In this document: positions 33,732 to 42,527 of the stretch, piece after piece
Position numbering within the stretch: position 1 is the stretch's first letter
Layout of the letters: every line of letters begins with the position of its first letter
Source: Paenibacillus eucommiae
GTDB taxonomy: Bacteria > Bacillota > Bacilli > Paenibacillales > NBRC-103111
Assembly (NCBI RefSeq): GCF_017874215.1
Contig: NZ_JAGGLB010000013.1
Coordinates: forward strand, 62,001 to 126,000
Length of the DNA stretch: 64,000 nucleotides
Direction: 5' to 3'
The notes under the pieces: generated by a model
What the model was told of the DNA's origin: nothing
Seen by the model: only the letters and a program-made list of their open reading frames with translations
Database searches by the model: none
Made by a program: the position numbers and the translations under genes

Positions 33732-34415
33732 TTGAATATGATCGTCCAAATGCTGCAGCAAGTTCCTATTTTCCAAGGCTTATCGGAGGAAGAGCTGCTT
33801 GCCCTTGCGCCACTATTTACGGAAAAAAAATGCAAGAAAGGGAGTATTTTGTTTCTGGAGGGAGATCCGGGCGATGCTTTCTATTTAATTAAAACCGGCG
33901 TCGTCAAAATATATCGCATCGACGACTCCAAGGAAATTATATTAGCCTTGTTCCGTGATGGTGATTTTTTCGGGGAGATGTCACTTATTCATGAGGGACT
34001 CACCAGATCTGCTACTGTTGAAACGCTGGAAGCCACCACCTTATTTCTGATGAAGCGCTCCGTGTTTGCCCAGTTTATGGAAGGGAGCCCCAAGCTCTGT
34101 CTTAAACTTCTGGAAGCGACGATGCAGCGGCTGCGCAAAGCGAACGAACAGATCTATGATCTTACCTTCCTCGGTGTACGCTCCCGGATCTTGAAGATTG
34201 TAACCAGGCTCTCCGATCAATATGGCGTAGCTACCGCGGAAGGAATCCTTATAGATGTGAAGCTGACGCATCAGCAGATTGCCAACATGGTCGGCACTGT
34301 GCGGGAATCGGTTACCAAGGTTCTGCTGGAGCTGCAGGAAGAAGATATTATAGAAGTCCGGCAGAAACGCATCATTCTTAAGAACCCGGAATCTCTTCAA
34401 AATGAAATGAAATGA
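33732..34415 (+). CDS. Crp/Fnr family transcriptional regulator
   Basis: A 227-residue regulator. Residues 10-130 form the cyclic-nucleotide-binding-type beta roll (GSILFLEGDPGDAFYLIKTGVVKIYR; FFGEMSLIHEG), and the C-terminal HTH reads LTHQQIANMVGTVRESVTKVL. There is no N-terminal Cys cluster, so it is not an oxygen-sensing Fnr; the ligand could be a nucleotide or none. The probable start is TTG 33732, 8 bases after AAGAAGG; an ATG at 33738 is the alternative. It is on the same transcript as the HD-GYP-like protein before it. Confidence 0.83.
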   Translation: MNMIVQMLQQVPIFQGLSEEELLALAPLFTEKKCKKGSILFLEGDPGDAFYLIKTGVVKIYRIDDSKEIILALFRDGDFFGEMSLIHEGLTRSATVETLEATTLFLMKRSVFAQFMEGSPKLCLKLLEATMQRLRKANEQIYDLTFLGVRSRILKIVTRLSDQYGVATAEGILIDVKLTHQQIANMVGTVRESVTKVLLELQEEDIIEVRQKRIILKNPESLQNEMK

Positions 34416-34427
34416 GATAAAATAAAG

Positions 34428-35549
34428 TTAACCTTGTGCTTCCTGCCAAGCTTTCATGATTCTCACGAAAACATTAGGAAATGCGAACTGGACAAGCTCT
34501 TCTTGACTGATCCAACGGTAATGGAAGGGAAGCAAGCCTTCCTTTTCACGGCTGAGACTAGCTTGATCCAGGCTGCACTGGTACACCTTCATATCCCAAT
34601 AAATATGGCTGAAGGTATGATCCGTATCCATAAGCCACCCGCTTGGTGCCAGGCGGATGCCTTCGGATAAAGAGATTGTCTCACGAAGCACGTCCATATT
34701 CACTTCATCCGTCTGCCACTCTGAATGTCCGAGCTCTATGTGGGGCAGCTCCCACATCCGCGCCAGCAAGCCTTCCTGAGGCCGCTGCCGTATGAGCCAT
34801 TTGCCATCATTAACGCCCTCACCTTTAATCAGTGCTACTAGCCTTCGCTCCGGGCGGGGAGGCTTGGCCTTCTTCTTGATGGGCAGCGCTTCTTCCATCC
34901 CTTCTTCTCTGGCAGCGCATTGAACCATAACCGGACAAGTCAGACAATGCGGTGATCGCGGCGTACACACCATCGCTCCCAGCTCCATCAAAGCCTGATT
35001 GAAATCGCCTGCCGTCCCTTCAGGGATCAAATCCTTCGCTAAGGCTTCCATGCGGACTCTCGTGCTTGGCTTCATAATATCTTCTTCGATCAGAAAATAC
35101 CTGGAAAGTACACGCATAACGTTTCCATCCACCGCTGGCTCCGGCTTATTATAAGCGATGCTGAGGATGGCACCTGATGTATAGGGGCCTACCCCTTTCA
35201 ATGATGAAATCTCCGCCTTCTCATTTGGTACTTGCCCACCGTAACGCTCATGAACCTCACGCACAGCACTTTGTAAATTACGGGCCCTCGAATAATAGCC
35301 AAGACCCTCCCATGCTTTGAGAACCTGCTCCTCAGGAGCTTCAGCAAGCGCCTTTACTGTAGGGAATTGCTCAATAAACCGATGAAAATAAGGAATTACC
35401 GTATCCACCCGCGTCTGCTGCAGCATAACCTCTGAGATCCAAATATAATATGGATTTTTATTTTGCCGCCATGGCAAATCCCGTTTATGTCTTCCATACC
35501 AGATTAATAATTGTTCGGAAAAATATTGTTTTTGCTCTTCGCTGTACAT
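34428..35549 (-). CDS. mutY: A/G-specific adenine glycosylase
   Basis: A 373-residue base-excision repair enzyme that removes adenine paired with 8-oxoguanine. Features: LPWRQNKNPYYIWISEVMLQQTR with the catalytic Glu, helix-hairpin-helix LKGVGPYTSGAIL, catalytic Asp in AVDGNVMRV, and a 4Fe-4S loop C-x6-C-x2-C-x5-C (CTPRSPHCLTCPVMVQC). The C-terminal 130 residues are the Nudix-like 8-oxoG-recognition domain. ATG 35549 follows GGAGAAGGAG. It converges with the Crp gene and ends 12 bases from it. Confidence 0.93.
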   Translation of the reverse strand: MYSEEQKQYFSEQLLIWYGRHKRDLPWRQNKNPYYIWISEVMLQQTRVDTVIPYFHRFIEQFPTVKALAEAPEEQVLKAWEGLGYYSRARNLQSAVREVHERYGGQVPNEKAEISSLKGVGPYTSGAILSIAYNKPEPAVDGNVMRVLSRYFLIEEDIMKPSTRVRMEALAKDLIPEGTAGDFNQALMELGAMVCTPRSPHCLTCPVMVQCAAREEGMEEALPIKKKAKPPRPERRLVALIKGEGVNDGKWLIRQRPQEGLLARMWELPHIELGHSEWQTDEVNMDVLRETISLSEGIRLAPSGWLMDTDHTFSHIYWDMKVYQCSLDQASLSREKEGLLPFHYRWISQEELVQFAFPNVFVRIMKAWQEAQG

Positions 35550-35792
35550 AGAAACTCCTTCTCCGGTAAATAAGGACCAACCCACCAGAATGGATCCATC
35601 ATTTTGCCCGGGCATGACCAAGCTAGCTATTTGTTTAGTGGTCTATTCATTCATTTCTTTCATTATACGAAAAGTTAAGCCGAGAAGAAACTGATAGATT
35701 GTAATCTAATCCGTATATATGCTTATAAACAGGTGGATAACTTGCATAATAGATCCCTTATATCTTATCCTGTTAATATCTGAGGTGATATT

Positions 35793-36380
35793 ATGCTGGC
35801 TTCAAACAAAGAAGCTTCTCCCCCTAATCCTAAAAGAAAGCTTTGGCTGCTAAAGGAAACCTGGCTGTTTCCACTATTCGCAATCTGGGGAATTCAAGGC
35901 GTTGCCAATTCTTTGCTCGACGTTGCTCAGGATTGGTATAACGTGGAGCCTGCCAAGCTGACAGCTTTACTGCTGGCCATCTTTATAAGTGCAGCCTTGA
36001 TCGGGCAAAAAATTTTCCTGCGCCTCAAAGAAAAAACAAATAATTCCCAGAATGCTGTGTCTGTATCAAATTGGCTGCTTCGTTCATTGGCTATGCTATT
36101 TCCTGGCGCTATGCTGATCATTGTCATACTGCTGCTGAATGATACCACTGCTACTGGGCCCTTTTTTCTGCCTATTTTACGTGCCTGTATACTTGCAGCA
36201 TTCTATATTCTGCTAGGAGTCGTACTCAGCAAATGGCTTGTTTATTTAGGCATCTGGCTTATTGCGTTAATCGCCGTTATGGGATTTTGGTATTTAGGCT
36301 ATTCTACAGTTGTTCTCGAAGGTATGGGAGGATTAAGTCTTCTGCTATTTAGCTCGATGCTCCGAACGTGGAGCCGATAG
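35793..36380 (+). CDS. hypothetical multispanning membrane protein
   Basis: A 195-residue protein with about five membrane helices after a charged N-terminal tail (KEASPPNPKRK). I do not recognise a family. A cytochrome c lipoprotein gene follows 40 bases later on the same strand, so the protein may belong to a respiratory or membrane function, but this is only context. The ribosome site GAGGTGAT precedes the ATG. Confidence 0.65.
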   Translation: MLASNKEASPPNPKRKLWLLKETWLFPLFAIWGIQGVANSLLDVAQDWYNVEPAKLTALLLAIFISAALIGQKIFLRLKEKTNNSQNAVSVSNWLLRSLAMLFPGAMLIIVILLLNDTTATGPFFLPILRACILAAFYILLGVVLSKWLVYLGIWLIALIAVMGFWYLGYSTVVLEGMGGLSLLLFSSMLRTWSR

Positions 36381-36420
36381 CACCCATTTGGGCAGATTTC
36401 ATTCAGGAGGTTAATTATTT

Positions 36421-36798
36421 ATGCACAAAAGTATATCGCTGCTGATTCTGATGCTCTTAGTGACTGCTCTTTCAGCCTGTGGGGCAGCATCCCCCAAACC
36501 GCAAACGGGCGGGGACAAGTCCCCCGGCGCCTCCTCCACCCCAAGCGCAGAAACGAACGAAGCTTTCGTGAAAGCAGAGGAGCTCTTTCAAAAAACCAAC
36601 TGCATTAGCTGCCATGGAGTTGATCTCTCTGGTCGCATAGGCCCAACGACTAATCTACAAAAGATCGGGGCTTCGAAAACTAAAGAGCAAATAGCCGATC
36701 AAATCCGCAATGGCGGAGGCGGCATGCCCGTCTATAAATCCAAGCTTACAGATGATGAAATTAATCTGCTTACCGAGTGGCTATTTTCCAAGAAGTGA
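36421..36798 (+). CDS. membrane-anchored cytochrome c lipoprotein, second copy
   Basis: A 125-residue lipoprotein paralogous to the one at 8881-9228. Lipobox LSAC (Cys20), Pro/Ser/Gly-rich linker, heme motif CISCH (61-65) and distal Met102 in GGGMPVY. It would carry one c-type heme on the outer face of the membrane and shuttle electrons to a terminal oxidase. Behind GGAGG. A degenerate repeat follows the stop. Confidence 0.88.
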   Translation: MHKSISLLILMLLVTALSACGAASPKPQTGGDKSPGASSTPSAETNEAFVKAEELFQKTNCISCHGVDLSGRIGPTTNLQKIGASKTKEQIADQIRNGGGGMPVYKSKLTDDEINLLTEWLFSKK

Positions 36799-36844
36799 GT
36801 AATGAGCGAGTCATGGCTGCTTATGCTCAGTGCGTTCGGTTTAT

Positions 36845-36905
36845 TCAGTGTGATCAGTACGATCAGTGGCGATCAGTGCAATTAGTGCAATTAGTGCAAT
36901 CAGTT
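36845..36905. repeat. degenerate 9-10 base tandem repeat
   Basis: Runs such as GATCAGTAC, GATCAGTGGC, GATCAGTGCA and ATTAGTGCA (repeated) fill the space between the cytochrome stop and the end of acpS and reach the acpS stop codon. Confidence 0.6.
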
Positions 36906-37298
36906 AGTACGTTCAATACGTTCAGCGATTGCATATGCAGAGGCCATTGACTCTGTGTGTGTGATGCTGATGTGAACACGCAGAGACTCCTCCTGCCCTG
37001 CTCGCTGAAGCGCTCCAGGTGAGATCCGGCATTCAGGCTTGCCGAGTGAATCTGGCAGCACCTCTATATCCTGAAATCCTACCTGCTTGCCAATGCCGCA
37101 GCCAAGCGCTTTGACGATCGCCTCCTTCGCGGCAAACCGGCCTGCGGCAAACTCAGCCAGTCTTCCCCTGCGCTGCAAAGCCAACTCCCGCTCAGCAGGT
37201 GTCAGGATCCTCTCCAGAAAACGTTCTCCAGTTGTCTGTTCCAGCGCTTTGCGCATCCTGGAGATTTCCACCAAATCCGTTCCAATTCCTAGTATCAT
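36900..37298 (-). CDS. acpS: holo-[acyl-carrier-protein] synthase
   Basis: A 132-residue phosphopantetheinyl transferase that activates acyl carrier protein by adding the CoA arm. The motifs ILGIGTDLVEISRM (Asp8) and RFAAKEAIVKALG (Glu), with the typical SITHTESMASAYAIA near the end, are complete. The last residues (ERTN) and the stop lie in a tandem repeat region, so the C-terminus may vary among strains. Confidence 0.92.
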   Translation of the reverse strand: MILGIGTDLVEISRMRKALEQTTGERFLERILTPAERELALQRRGRLAEFAAGRFAAKEAIVKALGCGIGKQVGFQDIEVLPDSLGKPECRISPGALQRAGQEESLRVHISITHTESMASAYAIAERIERTN

Positions 37299-37332
37299 TA
37301 GATTTCCGCCTTTTAGACCTCTTTATTAAGTT

Positions 37333-37400
37333 TATTCGAAAGATTTATGCGAGAGATTTATTCGTATATGAAAGATTTATACGAGAGATTTATACGAGGT
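37333..37400. repeat. degenerate 14-15 base tandem repeat
   Basis: Repeats of AGATTTAT(A/G/T)CGAGAG and AGATTTATTCGTATATGAA follow upstream of the acpS gene. No coding sequence is supported. Confidence 0.55.
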
Positions 37401-37500
37401 TAAGATTTTTTTCTAATACTCTAATACTAGTCCCCGCTAAAATCACTGCACTATAAATCACATTAATTATAGCACAGCACGGATTTAGCTTAACATGCAA

Positions 37501-37544
37501 GGAGGGCCATTCCCAGGTCTCTTAGACTTTTGGAGCGGCCCTCC
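37501..37544. other. GC-rich hairpin downstream of nadE
   Basis: GGAGGGCC pairs exactly with GGCCCTCC around a 28-base loop. No T-run follows in either direction, so it is a hairpin of unknown role rather than a standard terminator. A short CAATTTCAAAG repeat follows. Confidence 0.45.
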
Positions 37545-37617
37545 TATTTCAAAGCAATTTCAAAGCAATTTCAAACCTCATGTTAATTTGCTTAATTTTC
37601 CGAGTTATCAACTTAAG

Positions 37618-38427
37618 TTAAATTCCCGGGATTCCAGACCGCTTATGCTCAGTCTTGAAGTATTGCTTTTCCAGCTTGTCACTTACAGCCTGATCTACTT
37701 GCTTGCCTTCCAGGTAGGAGCTATTATCCTCATAGGTAATGCCAAGCTCCTGCTCATCAGTTTGCCCTTCCCATAAGCCTGCGGTCGGAGCCTTGTCCAG
37801 AATGCTCTGCGGAACGCCCAGCTTGGCTGCCAGCACCCTTACCTGCCGCTTGTTTAGCGTGCTGAGGGGGGTAATGTCCACCGCTCCATCGCCATACTTG
37901 GTAAAGAAGCCTGTGATCGCTTCAGAAGCATGGTCCGTTCCGACAACCAGAAGGTTCAGCTCAAAAGCCAACGCATACTGCATCACCATTCGTGTTCTTG
38001 CTTTTATGTTCCCTTTGCCGCCGCGGCTGACATGCTGATGAACACCTATCGTTTTCAAGCCATATTCAACCTCAAGCGCTATTTCACCAACAGCTTCCTC
38101 AATATTCGTTTCGATCTGATATTTCAGATCAAAGGCTTTGGCCACAGCGTAGCTGTCCTCTATATCAACCTGCGCTCCGTAAGGCTGGAATACACCAATC
38201 GTCTTATGCTCTATCCCGCTTTCTACGGTCAGCTCATCGGTAGCTTTTTTGCACAAACCGGCCGCAACGGCACTATCGATGCCGCCACTAATTGCGATAA
38301 GCAGCCCGCGCATATTCGATTGCTTCACCTGATTTTTCAGAAAATCTACCCGTTTGCGAATTTCCGCATCAACATCAATCTCAGGCTTAACGCCCAGCTT
38401 TGCGATGATATCCTGCTGTGTACCCAT
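37618..38427 (-). CDS. nadE: NAD synthetase, ammonia-dependent
   Basis: A 269-residue enzyme that makes NAD from deamido-NAD, ATP and ammonia in the last step of NAD synthesis. The PP-loop SGGIDSAVAAGL is near residues 46-57, GTDHASEAITGFFTKYGDGAVDI forms the substrate-binding region and the C-terminal KRSGIPGI is typical. No glutaminase domain is present. It stands alone between a hairpin and the bacilliredoxin gene. Confidence 0.93.
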   Translation of the reverse strand: MGTQQDIIAKLGVKPEIDVDAEIRKRVDFLKNQVKQSNMRGLLIAISGGIDSAVAAGLCKKATDELTVESGIEHKTIGVFQPYGAQVDIEDSYAVAKAFDLKYQIETNIEEAVGEIALEVEYGLKTIGVHQHVSRGGKGNIKARTRMVMQYALAFELNLLVVGTDHASEAITGFFTKYGDGAVDITPLSTLNKRQVRVLAAKLGVPQSILDKAPTAGLWEGQTDEQELGITYEDNSSYLEGKQVDQAVSDKLEKQYFKTEHKRSGIPGI

Positions 38428-38526
38428 GCCCTCTCCACCTTTTCTATATAATTATCGAACCTGTCTGTCCCTAAAGTCTAGTATAGACGCTCAACTGCTA
38501 AATTTCAAAATGAACTTCTTAACTAC

Positions 38527-38566
38527 AAAACAAAAGCCTTCTCTGCAGAAAGCTGCAAAGAAGGCT
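38527..38566 (-). terminator. terminator of the bacilliredoxin gene
   Basis: On the minus strand AGCCTTCTTTGCAG pairs with CTGCAGAGAAGGCT (one mismatch), followed by TTTGTTTTG. It begins 14 bases past the stop codon. Confidence 0.8.
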
Positions 38567-38579
38567 GTGATCTTAATTA

Positions 38580-39017
38580 TTACTTGCAGTAAGTTTCGAA
38601 AGCACCAATCAGGTCTCCTGCGATCATGTCTGCGGAGCGATCCTCGATTTGGTGACGTTGGATGAAATGTGCCAATTCGCCGTTTTTGAATACAGCAATT
38701 GAAGGCGACGATGGCGGGTAAGGTGCAAGGTATTCACGAGCTTTGGCTGTTGCTTCCTTCTCCTGACCAGCAAAAACCGTATATAAATAATCTGGCTTCA
38801 CTTCATTCTGAAGCGCCTTGGCTACGCCAGGTCTGCATTGACCAGCTGCACAACCACAAACGGAATTAATAACAAGCAGCATAGTGCCGTCTTTGGAAGC
38901 TTCAATCGCTTCGGTCACCTGTTCAGGTGTTAATAGCTCATTAATGCCGTGACGGGTTAAATCCTGTCTCATCGGCAGAACCATATCCTTCATGTATGAA
39001 TCAAAAGACATTGCCAT
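38580..39017 (-). CDS. bacilliredoxin, BrxA/BrxB (YphP/YqiW) family
   Basis: A 145-residue thioredoxin-fold protein with CGC (Cys54, Cys56) and a further Cys61 in NSVCGCAAGQCRPG. In Firmicutes it removes bacillithiol from mixed disulfides on proteins after oxidative stress. The length and conserved YPPSSPS and RHQIEDR elements fit BrxA/B. It suggests that the organism makes bacillithiol. It starts behind GGAGTGAAAG and ends at a good terminator. Confidence 0.9.
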   Translation of the reverse strand: MAMSFDSYMKDMVLPMRQDLTRHGINELLTPEQVTEAIEASKDGTMLLVINSVCGCAAGQCRPGVAKALQNEVKPDYLYTVFAGQEKEATAKAREYLAPYPPSSPSIAVFKNGELAHFIQRHQIEDRSADMIAGDLIGAFETYCK

Positions 39018-39126
39018 TATACTTTCACTCCTCAGGAAAAAATTTTATATAACAAACTGCGCTATTAGTTATATTATACATCCGTCTGCAGTGAAAGCAA
39101 AGTTAAAATGACATAAACCGCTTGAC

Positions 39127-39582
39127 TCAATTTTCCTGCTCTTCATCGGAGCCAGCCTCGGAACCGCCCTGCCCTACCTTGTATTCATAAGCAGCATCCT
39201 TGTCCGGATGCATGAAAATCTCGCTTTGCGGCAAAATCCCTTTTTCGAAATAGTCACGGTTCTCTGCCGTATGAAATCCTATATCCTTAAAAGGATGCAC
39301 CCACTGATCACCCGCCATAACGGAAGGATCGGTATCCTCATTCCACTGGCTTAACGGCGAGGCAGCAGATTCATATTCGTGATCGCCAATAGTTACCCCA
39401 TAGCCGTTAACAAAAGGCTCCCTTGGGCCACGGTTCTCCATATATTGAGGCAGGAAGTTAATCTCGTAAGGATCCAGGCTTGCGTCTTCATCCGTATCCG
39501 TTACCTGCTTATCTTCCCTGCTCGTCTTTGTCTCGTTCAACCGTTGTTGTTCCCGGTCCTGCTCTGGATTTGAATGGTTCAT
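39127..39582 (-). CDS. DUF3905-type protein
   Basis: A 151-residue acidic, hydrophilic protein without membrane segments. The core PYEINFLPQYMENRGPREPFVNGYGVTIGDHEYES and WVHPFKDIGFHTAENRDYFEKG fits the DUF3905 family of spore-formers; function unknown. It follows the EF-hand-like repeat protein by 22 bases on the same strand and probably shares its transcript. Confidence 0.65.
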   Translation of the reverse strand: MNHSNPEQDREQQRLNETKTSREDKQVTDTDEDASLDPYEINFLPQYMENRGPREPFVNGYGVTIGDHEYESAASPLSQWNEDTDPSVMAGDQWVHPFKDIGFHTAENRDYFEKGILPQSEIFMHPDKDAAYEYKVGQGGSEAGSDEEQEN

Positions 39583-39604
39583 AATTACTTCTCCTTAAAT
39601 CGGC

Positions 39605-39928
39605 TTATTCCGCCGGGCGGTTAGGACCGTCCAGCTTTTTGTCGAAATTACCGTCTCCGTTCGTATCCAAACTCCCATTGTTCCCAGCGTTTTCTTCTTC
39701 CTGCATTTGCTTCATCAGAGATTCGGCATCATCATGCCCTGCCTTTTGTGATACATCCTGTGGTACTTTCTGTGATACGCTCTGTGACACACTCTGAGGT
39801 ACTTCCTGCGTCTGCAATGCTTCCCGTGATTTCCGTACTTCCTTCTGCTCTTCTTTCTGTGCTTCCTTCTGTGCTGCCGTTTCTACCGTCGTTCCTACCG
39901 TCATATCTGCCGTCATTTCTGTTTCCAT
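39605..39928 (-). CDS. small low-complexity protein with EF-hand-like tail
   Basis: A 107-residue protein. The first 70 residues are Gln/Glu/Val/Ser-rich and internally repetitive (QKEAQKEEQKEVRK; PQSVSQSVSQKVPQDVSQK). The end is different: LDTNGDGNFDKKLDGPNRPAE, where DTNGDGNFD matches a calcium-binding loop. I do not recognise the family. ATG follows GGGGGAGG. It sits between DUF3905 and a small coupled gene, all on the minus strand. Confidence 0.6.
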   Translation of the reverse strand: METEMTADMTVGTTVETAAQKEAQKEEQKEVRKSREALQTQEVPQSVSQSVSQKVPQDVSQKAGHDDAESLMKQMQEEENAGNNGSLDTNGDGNFDKKLDGPNRPAE

Positions 39929-39986
39929 GCAAGCCTCCCCCTTCTGGCTATATTATGCCTGCAAAGGAGAAACTTCATCCCACATC

Positions 39987-40220
39987 TTAGCAGGAAAGGA
40001 TTTTCTGCTGCAAACAGCGGCGCTTGGCAACCAGGCGAACCCGATTGTGCCGTTCCCCTTCTTCCTCTGCTTTCCAGAAATCTTGATCGTTATAAAGCTC
40101 AATCAAGGCAGCCTCCGCTGCTTGGTTCGCAGATGACTGGTTGCCCAGCAAAAAAATGCACATCTGGTAACACACGGTTTCAAAGGCTCTTAGCGTGTTG
40201 ATTTTATCTTTAAATTTCAT
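39987..40220 (-). CDS. small protein coupled to the carboxypeptidase gene, sigma-region-2-like
   Basis: A 77-residue soluble protein whose start overlaps the stop of the carboxypeptidase gene (ATGA), so the two are translated together. The central part (YQMCIFLLGNQSSANQAAEAALIELYND, then RVRLVAKRRCLQQ) has the spacing of region 2 of sigma-70 family factors, but the regions needed for promoter recognition are absent. It could be a truncated or repurposed sigma fragment, or unrelated. Function unknown. Confidence 0.6.
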   Translation of the reverse strand: MKFKDKINTLRAFETVCYQMCIFLLGNQSSANQAAEAALIELYNDQDFWKAEEEGERHNRVRLVAKRRCLQQKILSC

Positions 40221-41113
40221 GCTCTGGCCCGCTCCTTTTTAAAGCCGTAATGAAACAGCTTCTTTGTCTCTGTGAACCGGGTATCTCCCGAATCAGCTCC
40301 CATGACAACCGCGATCAGACGTGTGCTGCCACGCTTAGTTGTCCCAGTGAAGCAATAGCCAGCTTGTGAAGTATAGCCGGTTTTTAAACCATCGTTGCCA
40401 CTGTATGCAAACCGCTCCCCAGGCAGCATTAAGTTCGTAGTCCGTAGTTCAACCTGATTTGTCAAAAATATATCGTTGCGCGTAGTTATTTCCAGAACCT
40501 CCGGATAAGCTGTAATCAGATGCCTCGCCAGTTCTGCCGTATCCTTAGCACTTAAATACGTATTTCCCTTAGATGCGGCTCCCGATAAACCGATTAAATC
40601 TTCACGGTCTAGTCCAGTAGCATTAGCAAAATGTGCGCTTGATGAGAGCCCGATTTCCTTCGCCTGACGATTCATCAACTCTACAAATTTCGCCTCTGAC
40701 CCTGCTGTAAACTCAGCAAGTGCAACAGCAGCATCATTTGCAGAATGGACAATCATAGCTTCGAACAGCTCCCTAACTGTTAATTGCTCCCCTGACTTGA
40801 AACCGATTTGAGCGCCAATAACAACCGCGGCGTATTTGCTTGTCACCACAATGTCATCCCAATTCAGCTTGCCTGCCTTAACTTGATTTAGAACAACCAG
40901 TTCCGTCATCATTTTGGACATGCTGGCAGGTGGGAGCGCTTCTTCAGCATTCTGTGACATCAGAATCTCACCACTATCAGCATCCATCAATATGGCGGCA
41001 GTTGCTTGTACATGGGGCCAATTTCCAGCTGCCGCACTCGGCACCGATTCCTCCCATTTATATATACCCACAGCTACAGCGGAAATGATTACAAAAAGTA
41101 GTATACGTTTCAT
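40217..41113 (-). CDS. D-alanyl-D-alanine carboxypeptidase, penicillin-binding protein 5/DacF type
   Basis: A 298-residue exported peptidase that trims D-Ala from cell wall pentapeptides. A signal peptide (about 1-28) precedes the domain. Active-site motifs are SMSK (Ser64, Lys67), SAN (124-126) and KTG (244-246). It lacks the long C-terminal anchoring domain of PBP5. The start is ATG 41113 after TAAGGAGG. In spore-formers such enzymes (DacF, DacB) shape the spore cortex; the exact role here is open. It is followed, overlapping, by the sigma-like small gene. Confidence 0.87.
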   Translation of the reverse strand: MKRILLFVIISAVAVGIYKWEESVPSAAAGNWPHVQATAAILMDADSGEILMSQNAEEALPPASMSKMMTELVVLNQVKAGKLNWDDIVVTSKYAAVVIGAQIGFKSGEQLTVRELFEAMIVHSANDAAVALAEFTAGSEAKFVELMNRQAKEIGLSSSAHFANATGLDREDLIGLSGAASKGNTYLSAKDTAELARHLITAYPEVLEITTRNDIFLTNQVELRTTNLMLPGERFAYSGNDGLKTGYTSQAGYCFTGTTKRGSTRLIAVVMGADSGDTRFTETKKLFHYGFKKERARA

Positions 41114-41293
41114 AAAATGCTTCCTCCTTACAACCATTGATTGTTGTCGTTATTAATAATTGTAACTGGCAAGCTTTAAATAAACCGTAACCAAATCATA
41201 AATTTTTCTTAAGAATCGATACGAAAAATGCCTTGTGGCGTCCTTTGAGGGGTTTGTTCGTAACTTGGGTGCAGGAAGTGAGGGAAGGACTTT

Positions 41294-41966
41294 GGGCCAT
41301 GCTGTCAGGTTAACGAGGGGCAGCGGACGCGAATGGGAAGCCAGTAACTGTAACGGACACCAGCGCCTAAACTTGACCCACAACGCTTCCAGAAAAATGG
41401 GATTTCATATTAGCTCCATATGAGCGTTGTTCAAGAGCGGAAAATATACTATTTTACCAATATATGATGAAATTTGATCTCTCCTCGTAGAGCCCCAGCT
41501 CTATTTTCTGTAAAAGAGCCGCTTTCATGTCGGGGGTCCGCGGCAAGCCATAGCTGTTTTTAGTAATTTTGTTCGTTCCCAGTGCTTTTAAAAGGGAAAA
41601 ATTATTATTATTGGGCTCATTTGGATATTTTTTATTTATATAAAATCAACTTAATTTCCAATATTTGATGTTTCCATAAAATTGGAAGCATAGTGGGGCA
41701 AGTTTAGACACCAGCGCTCCTTAGCGCCCCCCAAAAGCCCAGCTGGAATTCTAACGGACATTGGGGCCTCTTACAGCCCTAACGGAGCGTATTTTCCCCT
41801 TGTTGAGCGGGCTAAGAGTCGCTGATGTCCGTTAGATGGGCGACGGATGAAAAAAATGCGTCTAAGGTGCAACCATGTCCGTTAGAAATCCGTCCACTCT
41901 CCGCGTGCCGTTGCTCGGGTTGCTCGGCGTATCGCCTGAGAAGTTGCTTAACCTGACAACATTGGG
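41294..41966. repeat. 673-bp noncoding segment bounded by TGTCAGGTTAA inverted ends
   Basis: The left end GGGCCATGCTGTCAGGTTAAC is inverted on the right as GCTTAACCTGACAACATTGGG (41946-41966), closely matching the ends of the element at 17229-17393. Inside are several TAACGGACA / TGTCCGTTA segments and a repeated GGACACCAGCGCC / AGACACCAGCGCT. No coding sequence is convincing. It may be a larger member of the same element family or a patchwork of repeats. Bases 41114-41293 hold only the dacF upstream region. Confidence 0.5.
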
Positions 41967-41967
41967 A

Positions 41968-42073
41968 CTGTGGGCTCCAACCGCTGTTAAAGATTTGTTC
42001 CTTTGAATAATTTTTAGCGGTAAGAACAAATCTTTAAATGCGGACGCGGACGCTTTTCCACCCACCCCCATTT
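41968..42073. repeat. long-hairpin repeat, copy 4
   Basis: Begins CTGTGGGCTCCAACCGCTGT, with inner stem AAAGATTTGTTCC / GAACAAATCTTT, and ends in GCGGACGCGGACGC...CCACCCACCC. It abuts the end of the preceding inverted-end element directly. Confidence 0.75.
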
Positions 42074-42202
42074 CTTTCAGTTGCAAGCGTAGAACATAGA
42101 ACACCCGGACTCAAACTGACAACCAGCAAGGTTTCTCTCTTAATTGGAGGAGATTTCCTAGCTGCCAAAGGCACTGGGGATGATGAACAGAAAGAATATG
42201 CT

Positions 42203-42390
42203 ACTTTAACGATGTTTTTCATGTTTTTCATCGCTAATCTCCACATGCCTATTTAACAATGAAAAACATCGTTAAAATCGCTTTTAACCACCCATGAAGG
42301 CCATCCGTCCTCTTTTAGCGATGAAAAACATCATTAACGTGACTGTTTACCTGGAAACACTTCCTTTAACGATGAAAAACATCGTTAAAG
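42203..42390 (-). repeat. composite four-palindrome repeat, copy 2 (inverted)
   Basis: Read on the minus strand, the four palindromes and linkers (CCAGGTAAACAGTCAC, GAGGACGGATGGCC, GCATGTGGAG) follow the same order as at 31700 and 47303. The last palindrome has an extra internal ATGTTTTTC duplication. Confidence 0.8.
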
Positions 42391-42527
42391 GAAAGCACAC
42401 GCTCAATTCGGGGGAGGCGGGCTGCTACAACTTGCTAAAATACTGCTCTTCCATCGTGACTTGGTTGCGTTGCAGAGGGAATGGCTCTTAGGTGCTGAAC
42501 AAGCCAATCTCCAACGGGCAGCCACCA

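Noticed and set aside
37501..37544. Standard terminator of nadE
   Set aside because: The stem is strong, but no T-run follows on either strand; it is kept only as a hairpin.
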